A stretch of DNA of 64,000 nucleotides from Pseudoselenomonas ruminantium. GTDB taxonomy: Bacteria > Bacillota > Negativicutes > Selenomonadales > Selenomonadaceae. This document shows positions 43,709-51,586 of the stretch, one piece after another (the stretch's first letter is position 1; the number at the start of each line of letters is the position of its first letter). The notes under the pieces were generated by a model that was not told the origin of the DNA, searched no databases, and saw nothing but the letters and a program-made list of their open reading frames with translations. A program made the position numbers and the translations under genes. The stretch spans positions 62,001 to 126,000 of the forward strand of contig SVBX01000002.1 in the NCBI GenBank assembly GCA_015058655.1, read 5' to 3'.

Positions 43709-44059
43709 ATGGAATTGAAGAAAGAAGTTTTTGGAGTATGGATCCTTTTCTCGCTGAAGGGGCGTCTGGATGCGCAGTCGGCACCGGATTTTGACAAGGA
43801 GCTTTTGCCTGAGATTGCCAAGCGCCTGGATATCGTGCTGGATGTCAGCGAGTTGGAATACATCAGCAGTATGGGAATCCGTTCACTGGTTCAGGCAGCT
43901 AAGAAAACCTCTGAGGTAAACCATCGCGTAGCGATTTGCGGCATGCAGCCGGAGGTCAAAGAGGTAATTGAGGTTTCCGGCATTGGCGCATTCCTGGATG
44001 TTTATGACAGCGTTTCAGATCTTCCCTTTGCAGCTGATATTCACAGGTCCAGGAGCTGA
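43709..44059 (+). CDS. STAS-domain protein (anti-anti-sigma factor-like)
   Basis: A 116-residue single STAS domain: IVLDVSELEYISSMGIRSLV contains the Ser that partner kinases phosphorylate (SSMG, about residue 57). VNHRVAICGMQPEVKEVIEV is the typical second half. Such proteins bind an RsbW/SpoIIAB-type kinase in unphosphorylated form. No sigma factor or PP2C phosphatase is adjacent; the nearest kinase-like domain is the N-terminus of the symporter 118 nt upstream. AAGGGGG precedes ATG 43709. Confidence 0.88.
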   Translation: MELKKEVFGVWILFSLKGRLDAQSAPDFDKELLPEIAKRLDIVLDVSELEYISSMGIRSLVQAAKKTSEVNHRVAICGMQPEVKEVIEVSGIGAFLDVYDSVSDLPFAADIHRSRS

Positions 44060-44080
44060 GAGGTTCATAAGTCGCATGAA

Positions 44081-44110
44081 AAGGCAGGCGGGAGCGCGCC
44101 TGTCTTTTTT
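44081..44110 (+). terminator. Terminator after the STAS gene
   Basis: AAGGCAGGCG-N5-CGCCTGTCTT followed by T4. Confidence 0.8.
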
Positions 44111-44193
44111 GCGCGCCAATATTGCATGAAAGTTTCTATTACAATATCAAATTGACTTATGTCCTCTTTCATGATACTCTAATTTTTGTCGTA

Positions 44194-44395
44194 AGGAACT
44201 GGCAATAAATAAATTTTGAGATAGGACGCAGGATAAATCTTCATAGGCAAGGCGGAGGAAGGAGGCATAGCGACGCGAAGCTAGTCCCCTTGGGGATGGT
44301 GCTATGTCGACTGACGAAGTTTGCCCTTTAGGGTACAACGATGCCTATGGAGATTTAGACAAGTCAAATCCAAAATTTATTTATGAACAGTTCCT
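44194..44395. repeat. MITE-like long inverted-repeat element
   Basis: The ends read AGGAACTG-N3-ATAAATAAATTTTG and, inverted, AGGAACTG-N3-ATAAATAAATTTTG, about 200 bp apart. Further in, AAATCT-CATAGGCA is inverted too, and the centre holds nested hairpins (TCCCC/GGGGA, CATAGC/GCTATG). No reading frame is present. It resembles a non-autonomous transposon. Its right end abuts the purine riboswitch. Confidence 0.7.
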
Positions 44396-44476
44396 GGAAA
44401 CTGTATAAGCTCGCAGATAGGGTGCGGGCGTTTCTACCGGGCGGCCGTAAACCGCCGGAGGCTATAGGAGGAAAGT
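44390..44476 (+). ncRNA. Purine riboswitch controlling the NCS2 permease
   Basis: Core purine-aptamer landmarks in order: TATAAGC (J1/2), P2 CGCA-GATAGGG-TGCG, TTTCTACC (J2/3), P3 GGCGG-CCGTAAA-CCGCC, then CTATAG. The C before TAT corresponds to C74, pointing to guanine/hypoxanthine. J2/3 is one base longer and J3/1 three to four bases longer than in Bacillus xpt. There is no room for a terminator: the Shine-Dalgarno AGGAGG (44466-44471) is part of the 3' strand of P1, which can extend by TTCCT/AGGAA pairing. Ligand binding should therefore hide the ribosome-binding site. Confidence 0.85.
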
Positions 44477-44482
44477 TTTTTT

Positions 44483-45829
44483 ATGCAAGCTGAAATTAAC
44501 CAGCTGGCTGACCAGCCGAATTTCATTGAGAGGTTTTTCAAAATCAGGGAGAAGGGCAGCTCCATCAGGACGGAGATGATTGCGGGCTTCACCACCTTCA
44601 TCGCCCTGGCTTATATCATGTTCGTCAATCCTAATATTCTGGCAGAGGCGGGCATCCCCAAGGAAGCTGCCGTGGCTTCCACCATCTGGATTGCGGCTCT
44701 GGCCACTACCATGATGGGGGTCTTTGCCAACTATCCCGTGGCTTTGGCCCCCGGCATGGGGCTGAATGCTTTCTTTGCCTTCTATGTGGTAGGTGTGCTG
44801 CACCTGCACTGGACGGTGGCTCTGGGAGCAGTGTTCTTCTCCGGCGTGGTGTTCTTCATCCTTACTTTGGGTGGTATCCGTCAGGCTATCATCAATGCAG
44901 TGCCGGCGGATTTGAAGACTGCCATTGGCGTGGGTATCGGTACCTTTATCGCCTTTATCGGCTTGAAAGGTTCCGGGCTGATTGTGTCTGATTCCGCTAC
45001 TTTCATTACCTTGGGCTCTGTGGTGGCTCCTACTACCATGCTCTCCCTCTTCAGCCTGCTCTTGACGGCGGCCCTCATGGCTCGCAATGTGCAGGGCTCT
45101 ATCCTCATCGGCATCGTGGTGACCACCATCCTTGCCATGGTGCTGGGCTATGCTCCTGTTCCCCAGAGCTTCGGCGATGTCATCAGCACCAGCGTTCCCA
45201 GCCTCAGCGCTACTTTTGGCCAGCTTGATATCATGGGGGCCTGGAACTACGGCATTGTTTCCATCATCTTCACCTTTACGGTGGTGGAGCTTTTCGATAA
45301 CATGGGCACCCTTATCGGCCTTACCAGCAAGGCTGGCATGGTGAAGCCCAATGGCGAGATTGAGAACATAGACCGCGCTCTTACCACGGATGCTGTGGGC
45401 ACCATGGCTTCTGCTGTCTTTGGTACTTCTACGGTTACTTCCTATATAGAGAGCGCCGCAGGCGTGGCCGCCGGTGGCAGGACCGGGCTTACCGCCGTCA
45501 CCGTGGCGCTGCTGTTCCTGGTTTCCTTGGCTTTTGCTCCTTTGATTGGCTTGGTGCCGGGCTTTGCCACCACTCCCGCCCTTATTCTGGTGGGCGCCAT
45601 GATGATGTCCGATGTGGGCAAGATCAACTGGCAGGATTACACTGTGGCTCTGCCTGCCTTCCTCACCATCATGATGATGCCCATGACTTCTTCCATTGCC
45701 AACGGCTTTGCCTTTGGTTTTGTCAGTTACGCCGTGTTGAAGGCCTGCGCCGGACGCACCAAGGATGTGAGCTGGATCATGTGGCTGGTGAGCATCGCCT
45801 TTGTGGTGAACCTGGTGATGAGGTCCTGA
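44483..45829 (+). CDS. NCS2-family purine permease (AzgA/PbuG type)
   Basis: A 448-residue membrane transporter with about 12 helices. Family motifs: MIAGFTTFIALAYIMFVNP near the N-terminus, FANYPVALAPGMGLNAFFAF, VELFDNMGTLIGLTSKAG and GTSTVTSYIESAAGVAAGGR. This is the hypoxanthine/guanine/adenine branch. The riboswitch in the leader supports a purine substrate. The start ATG 44483 is 11 bases after AGGAGG. A terminator follows. Confidence 0.93.
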   Translation: MQAEINQLADQPNFIERFFKIREKGSSIRTEMIAGFTTFIALAYIMFVNPNILAEAGIPKEAAVASTIWIAALATTMMGVFANYPVALAPGMGLNAFFAFYVVGVLHLHWTVALGAVFFSGVVFFILTLGGIRQAIINAVPADLKTAIGVGIGTFIAFIGLKGSGLIVSDSATFITLGSVVAPTTMLSLFSLLLTAALMARNVQGSILIGIVVTTILAMVLGYAPVPQSFGDVISTSVPSLSATFGQLDIMGAWNYGIVSIIFTFTVVELFDNMGTLIGLTSKAGMVKPNGEIENIDRALTTDAVGTMASAVFGTSTVTSYIESAAGVAAGGRTGLTAVTVALLFLVSLAFAPLIGLVPGFATTPALILVGAMMMSDVGKINWQDYTVALPAFLTIMMMPMTSSIANGFAFGFVSYAVLKACAGRTKDVSWIMWLVSIAFVVNLVMRS

Positions 45830-45867
45830 TGCCCCTGTCCTTCGCTCACTGAAAGAATAAATTTTCA

Positions 45868-45898
45868 AGGCTCCGCTGTTGACAGCGGGGCCTTTTCT
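45868..45898 (+). terminator. Terminator of the purine permease gene
   Basis: AAGGCTCCGCTG-TTGA-CAGCGGGGCCTT followed by TTCT. Confidence 0.82.
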
Positions 45899-45900
45899 AT

Positions 45901-46041
45901 GCTAAGATTTGCTAGTGTGAATGCGTAGGCATTCCTAAGGGCGCTAAAGCGTCCTTCCCCAACCGCGCAGCGTAGGTTTGGTTTCTGAAATCGGCATTTG
46001 CCGTACCGAGGCTGGCGAGTAACTATCAGGGAGGTGTTTTC
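45901..46041 (+). ncRNA. Candidate ribosomal protein L21 leader
   Basis: The 140 nt between the previous terminator and rplU contain several short hairpins (GAATGCGTAGGCATTC; GGGCGCTAAAGCGTCC; CGGCATTTGCCG) and the ending CCGAGGCTGGCGAGTAAC. This is the position of the known L21 autoregulatory leader of Firmicutes. Identification is from position and hairpin content only. Confidence 0.55.
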
Positions 46042-46353
46042 ATGTACGCAATTATCAAGACCGGCGGCAAGCAGTACAAGGTTTCCGAGGGCGATGTCAT
46101 CACCGTTGAGAAGCTGGCTCAGGCTGAGGGCGAGGCAGTTGTCTTCGACCAGGTCCTGGCAGTGGTAAACGATGGCGATGTCAAGGTTGGCAAGCCTGTT
46201 GTTGAGGGTGCCAAGGTTACGGCTAAGGTCGAGGCTCAGGGCAAGGAGCGCAAGATTCTTGTCTTCAAGTACAAGGCGAAGTCCAACTATCGTCGTCGTC
46301 AGGGCCATCGTCAGCCGTTCACGAAGGTTGTCATCGAAAAGATCGAGGCTTAA
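46042..46353 (+). CDS. rplU: 50S ribosomal protein L21
   Basis: A 103-residue L21: [18 protein letters not shown] at the start and [20 protein letters not shown] near the end are near-universal. It is first in the rplU-prp-rpmA operon. GGGAGGTG precedes the ATG. Confidence 0.97.
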   Translation: MYAIIKTGGKQYKVSEGDVITVEKLAQAEGEAVVFDQVLAVVNDGDVKVGKPVVEGAKVTAKVEAQGKERKILVFKYKAKSNYRRRQGHRQPFTKVVIEKIEA

Positions 46354-46359
46354 TCGCAA

Positions 46360-46674
46360 GTGATTAAGGTAGAGATCTTCAAAAAAAATGGGAAAATATC
46401 CGGCTATGAGGTCACGGGTCACAGCGGCACGGCGAATCGCGGCGAGGATATTGTCTGCGCAGGGGTATCGGCCCTTGCCCAGTCCGCCCTCTGGGGCATA
46501 GGAGAGTATCTGCATCGCGAGGTAGATTATGGAGTCGCGAGTGGTAAACTTTCGATGAAGCTCAAGGGTGATCCCGATGATCTCACGGAGGCTGTTCTGC
46601 AGCCCATGCTTTTCGGGCTGACAGAGATCGCGAAAATCAGCCCCCAAGCAGTTCGCATCAATGAAAGGCTATGA
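46360..46674 (+). CDS. prp: Ribosomal-processing cysteine protease Prp
   Basis: A 104-residue protease (YsxB family) that removes the N-terminal extension of L27 in Firmicutes and relatives. The catalytic His21 (in VTGHSGTANRGEDIVCA) and Cys33 are both present. GTG start at 46360. It lies between rplU and rpmA as usual, and the L27 here carries the matching cleavage site. Confidence 0.95.
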   Translation: MIKVEIFKKNGKISGYEVTGHSGTANRGEDIVCAGVSALAQSALWGIGEYLHREVDYGVASGKLSMKLKGDPDDLTEAVLQPMLFGLTEIAKISPQAVRINERL

Positions 46675-46707
46675 ACTTGAGCCTTTCACGCAATGGAGGT
46701 GAACTAT

Positions 46708-46998
46708 ATGTTTACTTTTGACTTACAGCTGTTCGCTCATAAAAAGGGCGTCAGCTCCACCCGTAACGGTCGTGACAGTGAGTCCAAGCGCCTTGGCGTG
46801 AAGGAGCATGCAGGCACTCTGGTGTCCGCAGGCAGCATCCTGGTTCGTCAGCGTGGCACGCACTTCCATCCGGGTCATAATGTTGGCAAGGGCAAGGACG
46901 ATACCCTCTTCGCAAAGGTAGCCGGCAAGGTTGCCATCGAGCGCAAGGGTCGTTACCAGCGCCAGATCAGCGTTTACACGGCTGAGGAAGCTATGTAA
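46708..46998 (+). CDS. rpmA: 50S ribosomal protein L27 (with Prp-cleaved prosequence)
   Basis: A 96-residue L27 precursor. [10 protein letters not shown] is the removable extension and HKKG begins the mature protein, matching the Prp consensus. [20 protein letters not shown] is conserved. The GGAGGTGA ribosome-binding site favours ATG 46708 over ATG 46693. Confidence 0.97.
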   Translation: MFTFDLQLFAHKKGVSSTRNGRDSESKRLGVKEHAGTLVSAGSILVRQRGTHFHPGHNVGKGKDDTLFAKVAGKVAIERKGRYQRQISVYTAEEAM

Positions 46999-47013
46999 TC
47001 TAAAAATTGGGGG

Positions 47014-47048
47014 TACCTGCGCGGTTTTCCAGCGCAGGTATTCTTTCT
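47014..47048 (+). terminator. Terminator after rpmA
   Basis: TACCTGCGC-N9-GCGCAGGTA followed by TTCTTTCTTT. Confidence 0.85.
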
Positions 47049-47083
47049 TTATATGAGAGAAACAAAAAACGGCGTTAGGTTGC

Positions 47084-47141
47084 GTTGTCAGGAATGAAAA
47101 GCCGGTGTTCATCGCAACGCCGGCTTTTCATTTTTGACAAC
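47084..47141 (+). promoter_or_regulatory. Long hairpin / attenuator-like leader of obgE
   Basis: GTTGTCA-N2-AATGAAAAGCCGG and CCGGCTTTTCATT-N2-TGACAAC form a nearly perfect stem of about 25 bp just before obgE. CGGCGTT (47070-47076) can alternatively pair with AACGCCG (47115-47121), giving mutually exclusive structures. The stem is followed by no T-run, though T5 lies inside its 3' arm. Confidence 0.55.
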
Positions 47142-47165
47142 GAGTTTCAGTTTGAAGGAGGATAT

Positions 47166-48446
47166 ATGCAGTTCATTGACAGAACCAAGGTCATAGTCAA
47201 GGCCGGGGACGGCGGCCATGGCAAGAGCGCTTTCCGCCGGGAGAAGTTCGTGCCCAAGGGAGGCCCTGCAGGCGGTGACGGCGGCCGGGGCGGTGATGTG
47301 ATTTTCATCGTTGACCAGAATATGAATACCCTGCTGGATTTCCGTTATCACAGGAAGTTCGCAGCGGAAAACGGCGAGAACGGGGATATCAAGAACCAGT
47401 ACGGCGCCAATGCGCCGGCCTGCTTCGTGAAGGTGCCTCCCGGAACCATCGTGAAGGATGAGGCTACGGGAGAGGTGCTGGCTGACCTCACGGAAATCGG
47501 TCAGCAGGCCGTGGTGGCCAAAGGAGGCCGCGGGGGCCGCGGCAATGCTAAATTCGCCAATTCCGCCAACCGTGCTCCGACCTTTGCCGAGTTTGGCGAG
47601 CCGGGTGAGAGCAAGCGCCTTATCCTGGAGTTGAAGCTCTTGGCTGATGTGGGCCTGGTGGGCTATCCCAGCGTGGGCAAGTCCAGCTTGGTGGCCAGCT
47701 GCTCGGCAGCCCGTCCTGAGATTGCGGAGTACCACTTCACCACCATCACTCCGGTGCTGGGGGTAGTGAAGACTGACTACGAAAAGAGTTTTGTTATGGC
47801 AGATATCCCGGGCCTTATTGAAGGTGCTGCCGACGGTGTTGGTTTGGGCCATGATTTCCTGCGCCATGTGGAGCGCACGAAGCTCATTCTCCATCTGGTG
47901 GATGCTTCCGGCCTGGAGGGCCGGGACCCTGTGGAGGATTACTACAAAATCAATGTGGAGCTGAAGAAGTACAGCGAGAAAATTGCCCGCCGTACCCAGA
48001 TCCTGGTAGCCAACAAGATGGATCTGCCGGAGGCTCAGGAAAATCTGCCCCGCCTTAGGGAATTGGCGGAGAAGGAGGGCATGAAGCTTTTCCCCATCTC
48101 TGCTGCTACCCGTGAGGGCGTGGCTGAGCTTATCGCCTATGTGGGCGAATGGCTGGATAATTATGTGCCGGAGATTGAGACCGAGGACGAGGTCAAGGTC
48201 TATGACGAGAATAAGGAAGACCCGGAGAAGATCACCATCAAGCGGGATATTTCCGGCGATTTCGTGGTGTCCGGCAAGGCTCTGGAGAAGCTGGTAGCCA
48301 TGACCAACTTCCTCAATGACGAAGCCCTGCGTCGCTTCCAGTATATCTGGCGTATCAAGGGCATTGATGAAAAGCTCAAGGCCCGTGGCATCAAAGAGGG
48401 CGATACAGTACATATCGGCTCCATGGAATTTGAGTGGAGAGAGTAA
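47166..48446 (+). CDS. obgE: Obg/CgtA GTPase
   Basis: A 426-residue GTPase for late 50S assembly and stress control. The glycine-rich Obg fold (1-158: GGPAGGDGGRGGDV), the G domain (GYPSVGKSSLV; DIPGLIEGA; NKMD) and a C-terminal OCT domain (about 345-426) are complete. AAGGAGG precedes ATG 47166. Confidence 0.96.
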   Translation: MQFIDRTKVIVKAGDGGHGKSAFRREKFVPKGGPAGGDGGRGGDVIFIVDQNMNTLLDFRYHRKFAAENGENGDIKNQYGANAPACFVKVPPGTIVKDEATGEVLADLTEIGQQAVVAKGGRGGRGNAKFANSANRAPTFAEFGEPGESKRLILELKLLADVGLVGYPSVGKSSLVASCSAARPEIAEYHFTTITPVLGVVKTDYEKSFVMADIPGLIEGAADGVGLGHDFLRHVERTKLILHLVDASGLEGRDPVEDYYKINVELKKYSEKIARRTQILVANKMDLPEAQENLPRLRELAEKEGMKLFPISAATREGVAELIAYVGEWLDNYVPEIETEDEVKVYDENKEDPEKITIKRDISGDFVVSGKALEKLVAMTNFLNDEALRRFQYIWRIKGIDEKLKARGIKEGDTVHIGSMEFEWRE

Positions 48447-48464
48447 AGTTCGGAGGTAAAGTTT

Positions 48465-48770
48465 TTGATACGCAATTCACTTACAGGCAAGCAGAAGAGT
48501 TTCCTGCGCTCTATGGGCATGAATGAGGAGCCTATCGTGCAGATTGGCAAGGAAGGCGTGACCCCCACGGTGGTGCAGGCAGCCAGGGAAGCCATCAAGA
48601 AGAGGGAGCTCATCAAGGTGCGGGTGCTGCAGAACTCCCCGGAGGAACCGGCAGACGCCATCGAACTGCTGGCAGAGCGGGCAGATGCCAATCTGGTGCA
48701 GGTAATAGGGCGCAATGGGCTGCTTTTCAAGCGGAACTTTGAGAAGCCGAAGATTGTGTTGCCGAAGTAA
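48465..48770 (+). CDS. yhbY: YhbY-type RNA-binding protein (CRM domain)
   Basis: A 101-residue CRM-domain protein that binds pre-50S ribosomes: LTGKQKSFLRSMGMN, VQIGKEGVTPTVV and the GxxG-like VIGRNGLLFKRN. The TTG start at 48465 has GGAGG eight bases upstream. It is 18 nt after obgE, as commonly seen in Firmicutes. Confidence 0.93.
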   Translation: MIRNSLTGKQKSFLRSMGMNEEPIVQIGKEGVTPTVVQAAREAIKKRELIKVRVLQNSPEEPADAIELLAERADANLVQVIGRNGLLFKRNFEKPKIVLPK

Positions 48771-48779
48771 GGCAGCATC

Positions 48780-48990
48780 TCTAAGGCGCGGGCGACTGAT
48801 ATTATGTCAACGCTACGCATGGGAAATTTGCTAAAAATATTTTTTGCTTTTAATTTAAGCCTTTGGGCTCCAAACAACGCACTTCGTTTGGACGAGTTTT
48901 CCGCCCAAAGGAAATGTGAAGGCAAAAAATATTTTCTTAACGCAAATTTTCCAAAAGCTGCGCTTATGACATAATATCAGCCGCGCTTAG
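48780..48990. repeat. Long imperfect inverted repeat between yhbY and proB
   Basis: The left arm GGCGCGG...CTGATATTATGTCA...AAATATTTTTTGC...CCTTTGGGC is repeated inverted on the right (GCCCAAAGG...GCAAAAAATATTT...TGACATAATATCAG CCGCGC). The centre TCCAAAC/GTTTGGA is another hairpin. About 210 bp long, with no frame. It could be a second MITE-like element. Apart from it the gap holds only the proB ribosome-binding site. Confidence 0.7.
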
Positions 48991-49013
48991 GTTGGCTTTG
49001 GTTGGAGGGCTTT

Positions 49014-50150
49014 ATGATTGCACGGGAAAGGCTGAAAGAAGCAAAACGAATCGTAGTCAAGGTGGGCACCAGCTCTCTCACTCACAGTACGGGCCGCCTC
49101 AGCTATGAGAATATCGAATGCTTGGTACGACAGATTGCCGACCTGCAGAATGCCGGCAAGGAAATGGTGCTGGTGACTTCCGGGGCTATGGCGGCAGGGC
49201 TGGGACGCATGAACCTCATGGAGAAGCCGACGGAGCTGCCCAAGAAGCAGGCTTTGGCTGCGGTGGGGCAGGGAGTGCTGATGCATGTCTATGAGCGCTT
49301 CTTTGCCGAGTACGGGCAGACAGCGGCTCAGGTGCTTTTGACCCGGGAGAACTCCCTGCGGCACAGCCAGTATTCTCACTCCCGCAATGCCCTGCTGGCC
49401 CTTATTCAGATGGGGGTCATACCCGTCATCAATGAGAATGATGCGGTGGCGGTGGATGAGTTCAAGATAGGAGACAACGACACCCTGTCTGCTGTGGTGG
49501 CGGCGCTGGTGGATGCAGATGCCTTGATTATCCTGTCGGATATCGAAGGGGTATATACTGCCAATCCCAGTACCCACCCTGAGGCAGAGCTGATTTCCGA
49601 AATCAAGGAAATCACCCCGGAAATCGAGGCCCTGGCAGGGGGGGCAGGCACGAAGCTGGGCACCGGCGGCATGATGACGAAGATTGAAGCCGCCAAGATT
49701 GCAGGGGGAGCGGGCATTACCCTGGTCATTGCCCCCGGAGCGAGGCGGCAGGTTTTGCGTCAGGTCCTGGCAGGGGAGGAAATCGGTACGGTTTTCCCTG
49801 CCAAGGAGGAGCACCTGCGGGTGCGGAAAGGCTGGCTGGCCTTTGGCAAGCGGCTTTTAGGGGATATTATTGTGGACAGGGGCTGCGAGGCGGCCCTTTC
49901 CCGTGGCTCAAGCCTGCTGGCAGCAGGAGTTGTCTCCTGTGAGGGCGATTTTGCAGCCGGCAGCAGTGTCCGGGTGCTTTCATTAGAGGGCAGAGAGATT
50001 GCCAGAGGGCAGGTGAGCTGCGGTTCTGAAGTGCTGAGAAGAATTGCCGGGCATCGGAGTGAAGATTTCAAAGCGCTGTTAGCTGACACGGATGGCGGCG
50101 ATTTGCCGGAGGAAGTTATCCATAGAGACAATCTGGTTCTGATGGTTTGA
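49014..50150 (+). CDS. proB: Glutamate 5-kinase
   Basis: A 378-residue first enzyme of proline synthesis: kinase domain (VVKVGTSSLT; MVLVTSGAMAAGLGRM; INENDAVAVDEFKIGDND) and a C-terminal PUA domain (about 280-378). GGAGG is six bases before ATG 49014. It forms a unit with proA 21 nt downstream. Confidence 0.95.
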   Translation: MIARERLKEAKRIVVKVGTSSLTHSTGRLSYENIECLVRQIADLQNAGKEMVLVTSGAMAAGLGRMNLMEKPTELPKKQALAAVGQGVLMHVYERFFAEYGQTAAQVLLTRENSLRHSQYSHSRNALLALIQMGVIPVINENDAVAVDEFKIGDNDTLSAVVAALVDADALIILSDIEGVYTANPSTHPEAELISEIKEITPEIEALAGGAGTKLGTGGMMTKIEAAKIAGGAGITLVIAPGARRQVLRQVLAGEEIGTVFPAKEEHLRVRKGWLAFGKRLLGDIIVDRGCEAALSRGSSLLAAGVVSCEGDFAAGSSVRVLSLEGREIARGQVSCGSEVLRRIAGHRSEDFKALLADTDGGDLPEEVIHRDNLVLMV

Positions 50151-50171
50151 AAAGGGGCAGGGGGAGTCAAG

Positions 50172-51437
50172 ATGATGGCAGTCGGTATTGAAGCAGTGGT
50201 AAGGAACAAGGCCAAGGCAGCCAAGAAGGCAGCGGCGGCCTTGGGGGTGCTTTCCAGCGGTGTGAAGGACAAGGCCTTGCTGGCCATGGCCGAGGCTCTG
50301 ATAGAGCATAGCGGTGAAATTTTGGCAGCCAATGCCAAGGACATGGAAGCGGCCAAAGAAAAAGGCACCAAGGCTTCTTACCTTGACAGGCTTCAGCTCA
50401 CAGAAGCCCGCATTGAGGGCATGGCCGAAGGCCTCAGGCAGACTGCGGCTCTCCCTGATCCTGTGGCAGAGTGCGAATATGGCACCAAGCGGCCCAACGG
50501 CCTGGAAATTCGCCGGGTGCGGGTGCCTTTGGGGCTTATCGGCATCATCTATGAAGCCCGTCCCAATGTGACGGCAGATGCGGCAGGTCTTTGCCTGAAG
50601 TCAGGCAATGCGGTGCTCCTGCGGGGAGGCTCCGAGGCCATCAATTCCAATACTGCCATCAGCAGGATTCTGGCTGAGGCTGCCTATGGGGCAGGAATCC
50701 CCCAGGGAGCTTTGCAGTTCATCGAGGAGACTGACCGAGAGGCAGTCACCGCCATGACTCATCTCCACGGCCTGCTGGATGTCATCATTCCCCGCGGGGG
50801 CGCAGGCCTTATTCGCCATATTGTGGAAAACAGCTCGGTGCCTGTCATTGAGACCGGCACCGGTGTTTGCCACACTTATGTGGATGAGTCAGCAGACTTT
50901 GAGATGGCCTTGCAGATTGCCGTCAATGCCAAGACTTCCCGTCCTTCTGTGTGCAATGCCATGGAAACCCTGCTAGTGCATGAGGGGGCGGCGGAAAAGT
51001 TCCTGCCCTTGCTGAAAGAAGCTATGGAGGAGAAAGGCGTGGTGCTGCGGGGCTGCGAAAAGACCCTGGCAATCCTGCCGGGGCTTGAAGCTGCCACGGA
51101 GGAGGACTGGAGCACTGAGTATGGCGATTTGATCCTTGCCGTGAAGGTGGTGGAGAGCCTGGACGAAGCCATCGAACATATCAATCGCTATAACACCGGC
51201 CATTCCGAGACTATTGTGACGGAAAACCTCAACCATGCCAACCGCTTCCAGCGGGAGGTGGATGCGGCTGCAGTGTATGTCAACGCCTCCACCCGCTTCA
51301 CAGATGGCTTTGAGTTTGGCTTTGGGGCGGAAATCGGCATCAGCACTCAGAAGCTTCATGCCCGCGGCCCCATGGGCCTGCGGGAACTCACCAGCACCAA
51401 ATATCTCATCATGGGGGAAGGTCAGGTCAGAGGGTGA
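50172..51437 (+). CDS. proA: Gamma-glutamyl phosphate reductase
   Basis: A 421-residue NADPH-dependent reductase making glutamate 5-semialdehyde. Motifs: VPLGLIGIIYEARPNVTADA, LLRGGSEAINSN, and the catalytic Cys in KTSRPSVCNAMETLLVH (about 260). GGGGGAG precedes the start. Its stop overlaps the GTG of the small gene at 51434. Confidence 0.95.
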   Translation: MMAVGIEAVVRNKAKAAKKAAAALGVLSSGVKDKALLAMAEALIEHSGEILAANAKDMEAAKEKGTKASYLDRLQLTEARIEGMAEGLRQTAALPDPVAECEYGTKRPNGLEIRRVRVPLGLIGIIYEARPNVTADAAGLCLKSGNAVLLRGGSEAINSNTAISRILAEAAYGAGIPQGALQFIEETDREAVTAMTHLHGLLDVIIPRGGAGLIRHIVENSSVPVIETGTGVCHTYVDESADFEMALQIAVNAKTSRPSVCNAMETLLVHEGAAEKFLPLLKEAMEEKGVVLRGCEKTLAILPGLEAATEEDWSTEYGDLILAVKVVESLDEAIEHINRYNTGHSETIVTENLNHANRFQREVDAAAVYVNASTRFTDGFEFGFGAEIGISTQKLHARGPMGLRELTSTKYLIMGEGQVRG

Positions 51438-51586
51438 ACCTGAAGGGCTGGTACATAGCTTTGCGGGAGTATCTGCGTACGCCCAAAGGGGCTTTTGACT
51501 GCAAAGATTATCTGAAGGCGTTTTTGCTGATTATCCTTACCTGCGCCTTGTGTATGTTTATTTTGTGCTTGGGAGGCGGACTGTGA
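51434..51586 (+). CDS. Small single-pass membrane protein between proA and nadD
   Basis: A 50-residue frame that starts GTGA on the proA stop and ends GTGA on the nadD start, so all three are translationally chained. The product has a polar N-terminus (MNLKGWYIALREYLRTPKGA), then a hydrophobic helix (AFLLIILTCALCMFILCLGG) with three Cys. No family is recognised. The double overlap argues it is a real gene. Confidence 0.6.
   Translation: MNLKGWYIALREYLRTPKGAFDCKDYLKAFLLIILTCALCMFILCLGGGL

Noticed and set aside
44462-45868. A 468-codon minus-strand open frame opposite the purine permease
   Set aside because: His/Gly-rich shadow of a polytopic membrane protein; it would also run through the riboswitch.
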